A stretch of 64,000 nucleotides of DNA from Vulcanimicrobiota bacterium (GTDB lineage Bacteria; Vulcanimicrobiota; Xenobia; Xenobiales; JADMJV01). The DNA lies in assembly GCA_019637395.1 (NCBI GenBank), contig JAHBVR010000019.1, positions 83,595 to 147,594 of the forward strand. Reading direction: 5' to 3'. The notes beneath the pieces are model-generated. The model searched no databases and was not told the origin of the DNA. It saw only the letters and a list, made by a program, of their open reading frames with translations. How positions within the stretch are numbered: position 1 is the first letter of the stretch; every line of letters starts with the position of its first letter. A program made the translations under genes and the position numbers. Below, piece after piece: positions 15,064 to 23,438 of the stretch.

Positions 15064-16499
15064 CAGCGCAGAGGGTTGCGGTTCAGCACCAGCAAGCGCG
15101 CTTCCGACATCTCTTCCATGGTATAGGCCACGCCTTCGCGACCGGCCCCCGACTGCTTGATGCCCCCGTAGGGCATGTTGTCGACGCGGAAGGTCGGGTA
15201 GTCGTTGACGATGATCCCGCCGCATTCCAGTTCTTCCCACGAGCTGAGCACCCGCTCCAAATCGCGGGTAAAAACGCCGGCCTGGAGCCCGTATTTGGAG
15301 CTGTTGACCCGCTCCAAGGCCTCTTCCCAGGTATCATAAGGATCGACGGTGGTGATCGGGCCAAAAACTTCTTCACAACCGATTTTGGCGTCCGCCGGCA
15401 CGCCGCTCAGCACCGTCGGAAGCATGCACGGCCCCTGCAGCTTGCCGCCGCAGTGCAGCCTGGCGCCGGCCGAGACCGCTTCTTCCAACCACGTCTGGAG
15501 CCGCTCCGCTTCTTGAGGGCGAATCAGCGGGCCAACCAGGGTGCTCTCCTGGCCCGGGTCTCCCACCTTAAGCCTGGCCACTTCGGCCACATAACCCTCG
15601 AGAAAATCCGCGTAGATGCTGCGCTCGACCAGAATGTGCTGGACCGAGATACAGACCTGGCCGGCATAGGCGTAACCACCGGCGGCCAGGCGCGGCAGTG
15701 CGTGCTCGAGATTGGCGTCGCTGTGCACAATCACGGAAGCGTTACCGCCTAACTCCAGGATGACTTTCTTGTGGCCGGCCCGGCCGCGCAGTCCCCAGCC
15801 AACCTTGGCGCTGCCGGTAAAGCTGATGATAGGCACACGCGGATCGTCCACCAGCTTCTCGATGTCGGGCACATCCAGATTCAAGCAGGAAAAACCGGCC
15901 GGCGGCACCCCGGCTTCCAGCACCAACTGGCTCAACAGCAAGGAAGTCAGGGGTGTATTGGGAGCCGGTTTTAGAATGACCGGATTGCCCACCGCCAGCG
16001 CCGGACCCACTTTGTGGGCCACCAAATTCAAAGGAAAGTTGAAGGGCGTGATGGCCGCCACCGGACCGGCGCCGAAGCGTTGGGTCATTCCCTGATAGCC
16101 CGCGCTGGCCGCGGTTACATCCAACGGTATCACCTCGCCCCCGAAACGCAGGGCTTCATGGGCGGCAAACGTAAAAGTGCTGACGGCCCGGGTCACTTCA
16201 TCGCGGGCCAGGCGAATCGGCTTGCCTGACTCGTTCATCATCGTCTGGGCGAATTCTTCCTTGCGGGCCTCCAGCGCCTGGGCGATGGCCAGACACCAGC
16301 CGGAACGGCGGGTCCGGCTGGCCCGGCGCATTTCCTTGGCGGCACCGGCGGCCGCCGCGATCGCTTCCTCGAGTTGGTCGGGACCGGCGTAGGCGACCTC
16401 GGCGATGCCTTTGCCGGTCCAGGGATTCGTGACGGGCCGGTTGTCTTTGCCGTGCCAGGCTTTACCGGCGACGATGATAGGGTGTTTGGTTTTTTTCAT
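15063..16499 (-). CDS. NAD(P)-dependent aldehyde dehydrogenase, probably succinate-semialdehyde dehydrogenase
   Basis: The product is 478 residues, full length for the ALDH superfamily. Motifs present are the oxyanion-hole Asn in ITPFNFPLN, the general-base Glu in VILELGGNAS, the nucleophile Cys in YAGQVCISVQH, and EEVFGPI. Sequence alone fits a broad group of non-phosphorylating aldehyde dehydrogenases. The operon position, downstream of GABA aminotransferase and amine oxidase genes, points to oxidation of succinic semialdehyde to succinate (GabD role). The ATG at 16499 has AAGGAG six bases upstream and overlaps the amine oxidase stop by four bases. Another aldehyde, for example one from the amine oxidase, is an alternative substrate. 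Confidence 0.85.
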   Translation of the reverse strand: MKKTKHPIIVAGKAWHGKDNRPVTNPWTGKGIAEVAYAGPDQLEEAIAAAAGAAKEMRRASRTRRSGWCLAIAQALEARKEEFAQTMMNESGKPIRLARDEVTRAVSTFTFAAHEALRFGGEVIPLDVTAASAGYQGMTQRFGAGPVAAITPFNFPLNLVAHKVGPALAVGNPVILKPAPNTPLTSLLLSQLVLEAGVPPAGFSCLNLDVPDIEKLVDDPRVPIISFTGSAKVGWGLRGRAGHKKVILELGGNASVIVHSDANLEHALPRLAAGGYAYAGQVCISVQHILVERSIYADFLEGYVAEVARLKVGDPGQESTLVGPLIRPQEAERLQTWLEEAVSAGARLHCGGKLQGPCMLPTVLSGVPADAKIGCEEVFGPITTVDPYDTWEEALERVNSSKYGLQAGVFTRDLERVLSSWEELECGGIIVNDYPTFRVDNMPYGGIKQSGAGREGVAYTMEEMSEARLLVLNRNPLR

Positions 16500-18454
16500 G
16501 GGGTCTCCTTGGGAGCTGGAACATCCATAGTTGGATTGCGGTCGAAGAATCCGTTGGGAATCAGGCGAAAACCGGTGCGGTGCGAAGGCATGACCGGCCA
16601 TTCCTCGGGGCGCGGGTTGTGGGTGACGCCACAGGTATACCACAGCACCACATCCTGATTCTGCAGCGACTGGTTGTCATTCTGCCAGCCAGGCAAACCG
16701 GTGCTGGCGGTCGACTGATTAGGATACATGCCGGCCGCATACTGCTCGTCCTCGCGAAACTGAGTGGCCCACAGGTGGTGCTTTAAGAAACCGGCGCGCT
16801 CGTAGATGGGCGAATCCGGATGCAGGTAAGGCACCGAGTTCTCACCCGGCATCAACTGGTAGCCGGTGGGCTGATTCAGAGCATTCTTGCGATTGGGATT
16901 GAGAACCATCCAGCTGCGGCAGGCGTGCATGTTCATATCCCGCCCAGCCTCTTGCTCATTCTGAATCCAGGTAACCTCACGCGAAAAGGCGTTCTTGAGC
17001 GGGTTGTCGGGCCCGGCCGGGAGGGCCTGGTTATTCAACTCCACCAGGGAGTTTTGGGCTCCGTCCACATCCAGGTCGAGACGAAAGTTGAAGAAGTGCT
17101 GGTGGTTGGGGGCCACGATGTATTTGCCCACCAGCCGGCCAAAACGCTCGGAGCCCTGGGGCTCGATACCTTTCGACTGGGAATCGGGCACACCCTGAGC
17201 CAGCACAATGCCGGTCAGCTGCGCTTCCGCCGAAATCGAGCCGTCCTGGCCGAAGACCCAGCCCAGCGCGTAGTCATAGTTACCCACCGTGGCCACATAG
17301 TTCAAATGCAGGTCCCGGGCGGGCCGCACCTGGTCCATCAGCGAATCGTAGTCTTTGTGCTTCCAAAGAATACCGGCCTCCCTTTCGTAGAGGGCCACGT
17401 TATCTTTCTGCACGTACAACTTGCCGTAATCATCGACAAAAGCCGTGTCCTTGAGCACCGCATAGGTGGGTACGTCGTAACCGCGGCGCAAGGTGTTGGC
17501 CAGACGGCCCACTCCGTATTCGCCCAGGTCGAAAGCGTTGCGCCAGGACCAGTTTTCCGCCGAGGAGCCGTAGGGAACCACCATTTCGCAGAGCGATCCC
17601 CGGTAGAGAATGGGTCGCCCTTTATAGCGCACGTCGTGCAGCACCAGACCTTCACGAGTATGCATGGTGTAGCGGAAAGTCCAGTTGTCCCACGACACCT
17701 CGTTGCCTTTGGTAACGATGCTGGAACCTTCCGGCTGACTATGCAGAATGGGCTTGAGAGGCTCGCGCAGGGGAGTCTGGTTCTCGGGATTGAGTTCGCC
17801 TTCCAGGCCCTTATTGACCGGGGCGATCACCCCCGTGTCCTCAATGCGCACCACTTTGCGTTCGTTGGGATCGACCAGGGCCACCACTCCTTCGATGGGG
17901 CGGTAGAAGGGATTGCGCACATTCTTGGGCCGGTAGAAGCTGAGGCAACGAATCAAGCGCTTACCCGTCTTGCGATCAGCCGGGCTGAGCACGCCCACTC
18001 CCCAGGTGTCGATCTGCACGTTTTCAAAGTCGGTGATGCCCCGTTTGGCAATGGCCGCCTGCCAGGCCGGATCGGAGCGCACGTATTTGGGCGGATCCTC
18101 GAATTCTTCGATAAGAACGCCGGGAAAGACGCCGGGCTTAGCAGTCCAACGAGCCAGTCGGTGACTGGAAAGATCGACCACCGCCTCGTACATCTTGTTC
18201 TCGCCGCGGTCCAGGATGACGGCCAGGGCCTGGCGGCTGATCGGGTCGCCGGACTTGAAGTTACGCACCGTTTGCTTGGAGGGTTCCAGCAGCGTCACCA
18301 TGGGAAAACGCGAGCGCTCGTTGAGCTTGCCTTGCTTTTGGAGGATAGCGATCATCTCGGTCAGTTCGCCCTCGGTGAGCGGGTCAAGAGGGTGGGAAAC
18401 GGGCTGGGCCCAGGCGCTAAAGGTCAGCGCCAAAGCCAAAAAGGCTTTTTTCAC
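16496..18454 (-). CDS. Exported copper-containing primary amine oxidase
   Basis: The product is 652 residues with a signal peptide (MKKAFLALALTFSAWAQ), so it probably acts in the periplasm. It oxidises a primary amine to aldehyde, ammonia and hydrogen peroxide. The topaquinone motif NYDY places the modified Tyr at 393. The catalytic-base Asp is in AFDLGEYG at about 309, 84 residues earlier, the same spacing I recall for Arthrobacter globiformis amine oxidase (298 and 382). Copper ligands are HQH (451, 453) and H612 in VTHNPRPEEW. The Cys pair that often follows the base Asp is missing here. The operon suggests putrescine or a similar diamine as substrate. Monoamines such as phenylethylamine remain possible. 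Confidence 0.93.
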   Translation of the reverse strand: MKKAFLALALTFSAWAQPVSHPLDPLTEGELTEMIAILQKQGKLNERSRFPMVTLLEPSKQTVRNFKSGDPISRQALAVILDRGENKMYEAVVDLSSHRLARWTAKPGVFPGVLIEEFEDPPKYVRSDPAWQAAIAKRGITDFENVQIDTWGVGVLSPADRKTGKRLIRCLSFYRPKNVRNPFYRPIEGVVALVDPNERKVVRIEDTGVIAPVNKGLEGELNPENQTPLREPLKPILHSQPEGSSIVTKGNEVSWDNWTFRYTMHTREGLVLHDVRYKGRPILYRGSLCEMVVPYGSSAENWSWRNAFDLGEYGVGRLANTLRRGYDVPTYAVLKDTAFVDDYGKLYVQKDNVALYEREAGILWKHKDYDSLMDQVRPARDLHLNYVATVGNYDYALGWVFGQDGSISAEAQLTGIVLAQGVPDSQSKGIEPQGSERFGRLVGKYIVAPNHQHFFNFRLDLDVDGAQNSLVELNNQALPAGPDNPLKNAFSREVTWIQNEQEAGRDMNMHACRSWMVLNPNRKNALNQPTGYQLMPGENSVPYLHPDSPIYERAGFLKHHLWATQFREDEQYAAGMYPNQSTASTGLPGWQNDNQSLQNQDVVLWYTCGVTHNPRPEEWPVMPSHRTGFRLIPNGFFDRNPTMDVPAPKETP

Positions 18455-19779
18455 GAAACCACGACCTGGTGCACTTCCTCCAGGCAGCCGGCTAAGATTT
18501 CCATGGCTTCGTCCACCTGCTCTTCGCTCATGACCAGCGGCATGAGCGTGCGAATGACATTGTTGCCGGCCCCCGCCTTGAGCATGATCAGGCCCTTCTT
18601 GAGGCAGGCCGAAATCAGCTCGGCCGCCAGCGCGCCGGCCGGTTCCTTGGTCTCGGGATCGGCCAGTTCGATGCCGATCATAGCGCCTAAGCCACGGACC
18701 TCAGCGATGACCGGAAACCTCTCTTGCAATGGCTTTAGATGTTGCCTGACGCGCTCACCCAAAAGATTGGCACGTTCCACCAGACCGTCTTTCTCCAACG
18801 TTTCGATGGCGGCCAGAGCGGCCCGGCAGGCCAGCGGGTTACCACCATAGGTGCCGCCGATGGAGCCTGTAACCAGCGCGTCCATAATTTCGGCTTTGCC
18901 GGTGACGGCGCTGAGCGGCGTGCCGCCCCCCAGCGACTTGGCCATCACCATCAGATCGGGAATGACATTCCAGTGCTCGATGCAAAACAGCTTGCCGGTG
19001 CGGCCGAAGCCGGTCTGCACCTCATCGGCGATGAGCAAGATGCCGTGCTGATCGCACAACTTGCGCAGGCGCGGCAGAAAAGTCGGCGGCGGCACCACGA
19101 AGCCGCCTTCGCCCAGGATCGGCTCGATGATGATACAGGCCACCTTCTCGGGCGGCAGATCGCAGCGGAACACCTGGTCCAGCGCATGAAAGGTCGCTTC
19201 CTCGGCGTCCCCGTGGCTGCGGTAGCTGTAGGGGTAAGGAATGCGGGCCAGCTCACCCGGGAAGGGCCCGAAGCCTACTTTGTAGGGCTTGACCTGGCCG
19301 GTCATGCCTAAGCACATCATGGTGCGGCCGTGGAAAGCCCGGTCGAACACGATAATGCCACTGCGGCCGGTGTAGGCCCGAGCGATCTTGACCGCGTTCT
19401 CGGTGCCCTCGGCACCGCTGTTGAAGAGCACCGTTTTTTTCGCATGGCTGCCCGGAGTGATGGCGTTCAGTTTGGCGCACAGGTCCACGTAGCTGGGATA
19501 AGCCAGCACCTGGAAGCACAGATGCATGTATTCCTCAGCCTGCTCCTGGATAGCTTTCACGACGGCCGGGGGGCAATGGCCCATGTTGAGGGTGCCGATA
19601 CCACCCGAGAAGTCGAGAAAAGTGTTGCCGTCCAGGTCGGTGACGGTGGCGCCCTGGGCCGAGGCGATGCCCAGCGGCGTGCCGTGGCCTACGCTCTTGG
19701 GAGTATGCTCATGCACTCGAGCCATCAGTTCCCGGCTTTTGGGGCCGGGTATTTCAGTCTTCAGAACAACGGATTTCAT
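18451..19779 (-). CDS. gabT: 4-aminobutyrate aminotransferase (class III)
   Basis: The product is 442 residues, a PLP-dependent class III aminotransferase of the GABA/putrescine/ornithine group. Motifs present are the GTxNxGHCPPAVV N-terminal region, FNSGAEGTENAVKIAR, the carboxylate-binding RAFHGRTMMCLGMTG, LLIADEVQTGFGRTGK, and the Schiff-base Lys in MAKSLGGGTPLSAVTG. The fit is best to GabT, which transfers the amino group of GABA to 2-oxoglutarate to give succinic semialdehyde. Its ATG overlaps the stop of the upstream aldehyde dehydrogenase gene by one base (TAATG), and its end overlaps the amine oxidase start, so these genes are translated as one operon. Confidence 0.9.
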   Translation of the reverse strand: MKSVVLKTEIPGPKSRELMARVHEHTPKSVGHGTPLGIASAQGATVTDLDGNTFLDFSGGIGTLNMGHCPPAVVKAIQEQAEEYMHLCFQVLAYPSYVDLCAKLNAITPGSHAKKTVLFNSGAEGTENAVKIARAYTGRSGIIVFDRAFHGRTMMCLGMTGQVKPYKVGFGPFPGELARIPYPYSYRSHGDAEEATFHALDQVFRCDLPPEKVACIIIEPILGEGGFVVPPPTFLPRLRKLCDQHGILLIADEVQTGFGRTGKLFCIEHWNVIPDLMVMAKSLGGGTPLSAVTGKAEIMDALVTGSIGGTYGGNPLACRAALAAIETLEKDGLVERANLLGERVRQHLKPLQERFPVIAEVRGLGAMIGIELADPETKEPAGALAAELISACLKKGLIMLKAGAGNNVIRTLMPLVMSEEQVDEAMEILAGCLEEVHQVVVS

Positions 19780-21203
19780 TAGCCCAGCGCTCCCAATCGG
19801 ACCATGACGTGTTTGGCGTCGGTGTAGTCGTCCAGGGCATAAGACGACATGTCCTTGCCGTAACCCGAGTGCTTGAAGCCGCCGTGGGGCATTTCGCTGA
19901 CCAGCGTGCCGTGATCGTTGACCCAGACGCAGCCGAAGTGCAGGTACTTGGTGGCCCGCATGGCCTTGTCCAGATCGCGCGTCCACACCGAGGCCGACAG
20001 ACCGTAGTCAACGCCGTTGGCCCACTGCAGCGCCTGGGCTTCATCGCTGAAGCGAGTAATGGTGATGACCGGGCCAAAGACTTCTTTTTGCACCATTTCG
20101 TCCTCGTGGCGAGCCCCGGTGACGATGGTGGGGGGCAGGAAGAAACCGTTGGGGTTGAGCTTTTGCTTGCCGGCCAAAAACTCTAGGTGCTTGTGGGCTT
20201 TGGCTCTCTCGAGAAATCCCTGCACCCGTTCGCGCTGGCGTTGCGAGATCAGCGGGCCCATTTCGCAGTTCTCCAGATTGGGCTCCCCCACCACCATCGA
20301 GTCGATGGCGGCGCTCAAGCGCTCGACCAGCCGGTCGTGGATGCCGGCCTGGGCGTAGATGCGGCAGGCGGCGGTGCAGTCCTGACCGGTATTCATGTAA
20401 CCGGCGAACTTGACGGTTTCGACCACCAGGTCGAGATCGGCGTCGTCATAAATGATGACCGGCGCCTTGCCGCCCAGCTCCAGATGCACGCGCTTCAGGC
20501 TCTGGGAGGCGGCCCGGGCCACCTCCTTGCCGGTGCCCACATCGCCGGTCAGCGAGACCATGTCGACTTCCTTGTGTTGACACAAGTGCGCGCCCACCGT
20601 CGCTCCATGACCGTTCACGACATTAAAGACGCCGGCCGGGAAGAGGTCGGCGGCCAGTTCGGCCAATCGGAAAGTGGTCAGGGGAGTCATTTCGCTGGGC
20701 TTGAGCACGACGGTATTGCCGGCCGCCAGGGCCGGACCGATCTTCCAGCCGGCCATCATTAGCGGGTAGTTCCAAGGCGCAATTTGAGCGATGACGCCGA
20801 TCGGCTCGCGGCGGATCCAGCTGGTGCGTCCAGCCGTGTACTCGCCCGCCGAACGCCCTTCCAGGCAGCGGGCGGCACCGGCAAAAAAACGCAGATTGTC
20901 GGCGATGAACGGGAGCTCGAAATCGGCCAGAAACTTGGGCTTGCCCACGTTCCTGGCTTCCAGATCGGCCAGCTCGGCGGCATTTTCCTCGAGGCGATCG
21001 GCCAGCTTCAAAAGGGCGCGAGCGCGATCGGCGGGCGAGGTATCGGCCCAGCCGGGAAAAGCCTTGCGGGCGGCGGCTACGGCCTGGTCTACCTGCTCGG
21101 TGGAAGCCAGCGGGACTTCCTGCAACTTCTCACCGGTCGATGGATCATGCACCCACTCGGTGCTCTGGCCGGTCTGAGTATCCCCGTCAATAAAGAGTTT
21201 CAT
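19779..21203 (-). CDS. patD: Gamma-aminobutyraldehyde dehydrogenase (PatD-like)
   Basis: The product is 474 residues, an ALDH-superfamily enzyme. Motifs are IAPWNYPLMM, HLELGGKAPVII and catalytic Cys in GQDCTAACR. The C-terminus carries VSEMPHGGFKHSGYGKDMS followed by LDDYTDAKHVMVRL, a block I know from E. coli PatD/YdcW, which oxidises 4-aminobutanal to GABA. It is the first gene of the operon, ahead of gabT, amine oxidase, a second aldehyde dehydrogenase and a thioredoxin-like gene. The ATG at 21203 is supported by a GGGAG nine bases upstream. An in-frame ATG six codons earlier lacks this. A near-palindrome lies in its leader at 21251-21272. Confidence 0.88.
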   Translation of the reverse strand: MKLFIDGDTQTGQSTEWVHDPSTGEKLQEVPLASTEQVDQAVAAARKAFPGWADTSPADRARALLKLADRLEENAAELADLEARNVGKPKFLADFELPFIADNLRFFAGAARCLEGRSAGEYTAGRTSWIRREPIGVIAQIAPWNYPLMMAGWKIGPALAAGNTVVLKPSEMTPLTTFRLAELAADLFPAGVFNVVNGHGATVGAHLCQHKEVDMVSLTGDVGTGKEVARAASQSLKRVHLELGGKAPVIIYDDADLDLVVETVKFAGYMNTGQDCTAACRIYAQAGIHDRLVERLSAAIDSMVVGEPNLENCEMGPLISQRQRERVQGFLERAKAHKHLEFLAGKQKLNPNGFFLPPTIVTGARHEDEMVQKEVFGPVITITRFSDEAQALQWANGVDYGLSASVWTRDLDKAMRATKYLHFGCVWVNDHGTLVSEMPHGGFKHSGYGKDMSSYALDDYTDAKHVMVRLGALG

Positions 21204-21250
21204 GACAACGAACTCCCTCATCAATATTTGTGTCGGCGCGGTTCGTTGGC

Positions 21251-21272
21251 GGCCGGGAGGGCTCCTCCGGCC
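21251..21272. repeat. Near-palindromic GC-rich inverted repeat upstream of the amine operon
   Basis: A 22-base inverted repeat (GGCCGGGAGG followed by its imperfect complement) lies 48 bases before the patD ATG, in the only intergenic gap of the operon. It could be a repressor site or a leader hairpin. No clear promoter hexamers are visible beside it. Confidence 0.4.
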
Positions 21273-21308
21273 TTGAAACTGGGCCATAAGTCAGGCTACT
21301 CTTAGATT

Positions 21309-21525
21309 ATGATCCGACTCAACATCCATGGAGCCAAGACCAACCTTTCCAAGTATCTTCCAGCTTTAGAGGCGGGTGAGACTTTGCTGCTGTGTAAGCG
21401 GAATATCCCATCGCCGAGATTCGACCGCTTCCCAAGACGTCCCGTCAACCTCGACCGCTGGGCGCCGACAAAGGACGAATTGTCATTCACGACAGCTTCT
21501 TCAAACCGTTGCCAGAAGAAATCCT
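21309..21525 (+). pseudogene. Phd-family antitoxin, frameshifted
   Basis: The first 34 codons give a Phd/YefM antitoxin start (MIRLNIHGAKTNLSKYLPAL, then an EAGE element). At about 21409 one base is missing: the expected N-I-P-I-A-E-I-R continues only in another frame, where the conserved tail follows (PLGADKGRIVIHDSFFKPLPEEIL). The full antitoxin therefore cannot be made without frameshifting. It directly precedes a broken VapC gene. Base composition here is less GC-rich than the neighbours, which fits transferred DNA. Confidence 0.8.
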
Positions 21526-21857
21526 GAGCTCCTTTTGGACAGTTGCGCCTTTCTCTGGCTGCTCAGCGCTCCCGACAACCTGTCGCCCAAAGCAAGGCAG
21601 TTGCTCGCCGCAGCCACTCAGGAGGCGGACTGACTCTGCCACCCGATGCAGCCACTTATTTTGACGACGTGTGCGAACGCTTTTCCTTGCTGGACCTACC
21701 TTTGCAAAAGGACGACGTTGGTCAGATTACCAAGTTACCGGACGTGCATCGCGACCCCTTCGACCGAATGCTCATCTGTCAGACCGTCATGCAAGGGTTG
21801 ACTCTGGTCACGCCGGACCCTTTGATCCACCAGTCTCCTGTACTGGTCGTCTGGTAG
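21526..21857 (+). pseudogene. VapC-family PIN toxin, internal deletion
   Basis: Two fragments of one PIN-domain toxin lie in different frames. The N-terminal piece (ELLLDSCAFLWLLSAPDNLSP, starting without an ATG) contains the first catalytic Asp. It stops at 21633, just after QEAD. The C-terminal piece resumes in another frame at GLTLPPDAATYFDDV and includes HRDPFDRMLICQ and LVTPDPL. The expected middle, with the conserved SAWEI-type block and its acidic residue, is absent, so a deletion joins the two. The toxin should be inactive. It forms a decayed pair with the preceding Phd remnant. Confidence 0.8.
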
Positions 21858-21873
21858 GGTTTACACCGGTCAA

Positions 21874-22431
21874 ATGTCCGAGAACCTGTTTGAGCTTGCC
21901 TGGCTGGATAGATATTGGCAAAGCCACAATCTGGGCCCTCTCCTGGACGGCTGTGACCTTCGTTTTGCTCTCTCCCACCGCGACGAGCTGAAAGCCATCC
22001 TGCAGCGATGGTGCTTGGAATCGGCGGAACGCATTCAGCAAGATCCAATTGCGGCCCAGAATTGCATTTTTCTGCTCAATTTTTTGCTTGAGGCGCAGAC
22101 GGACGAGGCTCTTCAGATCATTCTTGAAGGCTTTCTTTCACACCCGATCGAGTCCGTAGCCGCGGAATGCAAGGCCAAGATTTGGCGTGCCAAGGCTTGG
22201 ACAGAGCAACGGGATGGATTCGATCGTGAAAAGACACTGCAACGCCTTTCGCGGGCGATCATGCTATGCAACAAGGTCATGGTGAACGAACTGGTCAGAG
22301 ACCTTATCGTCGCAGAATGCTGGCGCGTTCACTCCTTGCTAACAAAAGGAGCCGACCTGGAGGCAAAACGACGAATGTTTTTGCTCGATGTAAAGTTGGG
22401 CGTATTCTTGTCGAACGAAGAGTGGAGATAG
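21874..22431 (+). CDS. Alpha-helical protein, unknown function
   Basis: The product is 185 residues, predicted mostly helical, with long amphipathic segments, four or more Cys and many Trp. There is no signal peptide, membrane segment or known motif. No clear ribosome binding site precedes the ATG. Its base composition is less GC-rich than surrounding genes, and it sits directly after the decayed toxin-antitoxin pair, so it may belong to the same transferred segment. Confidence 0.6.
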   Translation: MSENLFELAWLDRYWQSHNLGPLLDGCDLRFALSHRDELKAILQRWCLESAERIQQDPIAAQNCIFLLNFLLEAQTDEALQIILEGFLSHPIESVAAECKAKIWRAKAWTEQRDGFDREKTLQRLSRAIMLCNKVMVNELVRDLIVAECWRVHSLLTKGADLEAKRRMFLLDVKLGVFLSNEEWR

Positions 22432-22469
22432 TTCAAGAAGTTTTCAGGCCGCTCCGGTAGACTGCCCCC

Positions 22470-23390
22470 ATGCTCATCCAATCCGCCTTCAAGCCCAGCG
22501 GCGCCGCCGCCACCCTGCCTCCCAGGCCCAACTTCAAGGCTGAGGATACTCTGGACACGGTGGTCAGCACCCTCCAGGATCAGTGGGAAAGCCGTATGCA
22601 GGGGCAGGCCAGATGCCGGGTCGGCATCTTCGTCGAGCGTAGCTACAAGCCGACCGAGGAGCATGACGACGTGCTGCAGTTAGCCGACGCGGTCATGGAC
22701 GCGGGGGGGTTCCCCAGCCTGCTCTACATCAACAAAAGCGGCCAAAGCGTCGAGCAGCAACTGTCTCAGGTGGACGCCCTGCTCGTCCCCGGCGGTCGCG
22801 ACTGGGACCCCACTCTTTATGGCGAGAAACTCGGTCCCAACATGGATCCCAACGAGCCCGACCGGGCCTGGGACGACTTTGAGATTGCCGGCTATCAGTA
22901 CGCCATCGGCAAGAACATGCCATTCTTCGCCCAGTGCCGAGGTGAACAGGGATTGAACGTAGCCATGGGTGGCACTCTCTATCAGCATCTTCCCGCCGAC
23001 CACCCCAGCTCCATCAACCACAAGCAGCCGCGCGAAGGAACCAGCCTGGCTTTCCGGGCCGAAGCCGGTCACGCCCTGTTGGTCGAGCCGGGCACCCGCC
23101 TGCACGAGATCGTGGGTGACGAAGCCCTGATTTGCTCCGACCATCATCAAGGAATCAAGGATTTGGCGCCCGGCCTCGAGATCGTGGCTCGCGCTCCCGA
23201 TGGACTGGTCGAAGCAGTGCAGGTCCAGGGCCGGCCCCACCAGTGGGCGGTCCAGGGCCACCCGGAAGAATTCCGTTACACCGATGGCCGCATGCAGGCC
23301 ATTTATCAGCAGTTGGTGGATGACGGCGCCCAATACCGCAGTCAGGTCAGCAACCTCTTCAGCGCCGCCTCGTCCAACCATACCCGCTGA
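22470..23390 (+). CDS. puuD: Gamma-glutamyl-GABA hydrolase-like class I glutamine amidotransferase (peptidase C26)
   Basis: The product is 306 residues. The C26 domain (from about residue 48) has LLVPGGRDWDPTLYGE, the nucleophile Cys in FFAQCRGEQGLNVAMGG, and the His-x-Glu in WAVQGHPEEF. These are the three triad positions of PuuD and related gamma-glutamyl hydrolases. PuuD releases GABA from gamma-glutamyl-GABA in putrescine breakdown, and the amine/GABA operon ends 1.3 kb away on the other strand, so the context supports that role. The usual CxGxQ motif reads CRGEQ. The first 45 residues are an extra Pro-rich extension. The symbol is given by similarity and could be another C26 enzyme. Confidence 0.78.
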   Translation: MLIQSAFKPSGAAATLPPRPNFKAEDTLDTVVSTLQDQWESRMQGQARCRVGIFVERSYKPTEEHDDVLQLADAVMDAGGFPSLLYINKSGQSVEQQLSQVDALLVPGGRDWDPTLYGEKLGPNMDPNEPDRAWDDFEIAGYQYAIGKNMPFFAQCRGEQGLNVAMGGTLYQHLPADHPSSINHKQPREGTSLAFRAEAGHALLVEPGTRLHEIVGDEALICSDHHQGIKDLAPGLEIVARAPDGLVEAVQVQGRPHQWAVQGHPEEFRYTDGRMQAIYQQLVDDGAQYRSQVSNLFSAASSNHTR

Positions 23391-23438
23391 TGCTCCGCCT
23401 GCAGTTGCCTGGCAACCCACGATCACGCCCATCTGGAA

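Noticed and set aside
16820-18850. A 676-codon open frame on the plus strand opposite the amine oxidase and gabT genes
   Set aside because: It is a shadow frame produced by high GC third positions. The opposite strand encodes a complete amine oxidase with all catalytic residues.
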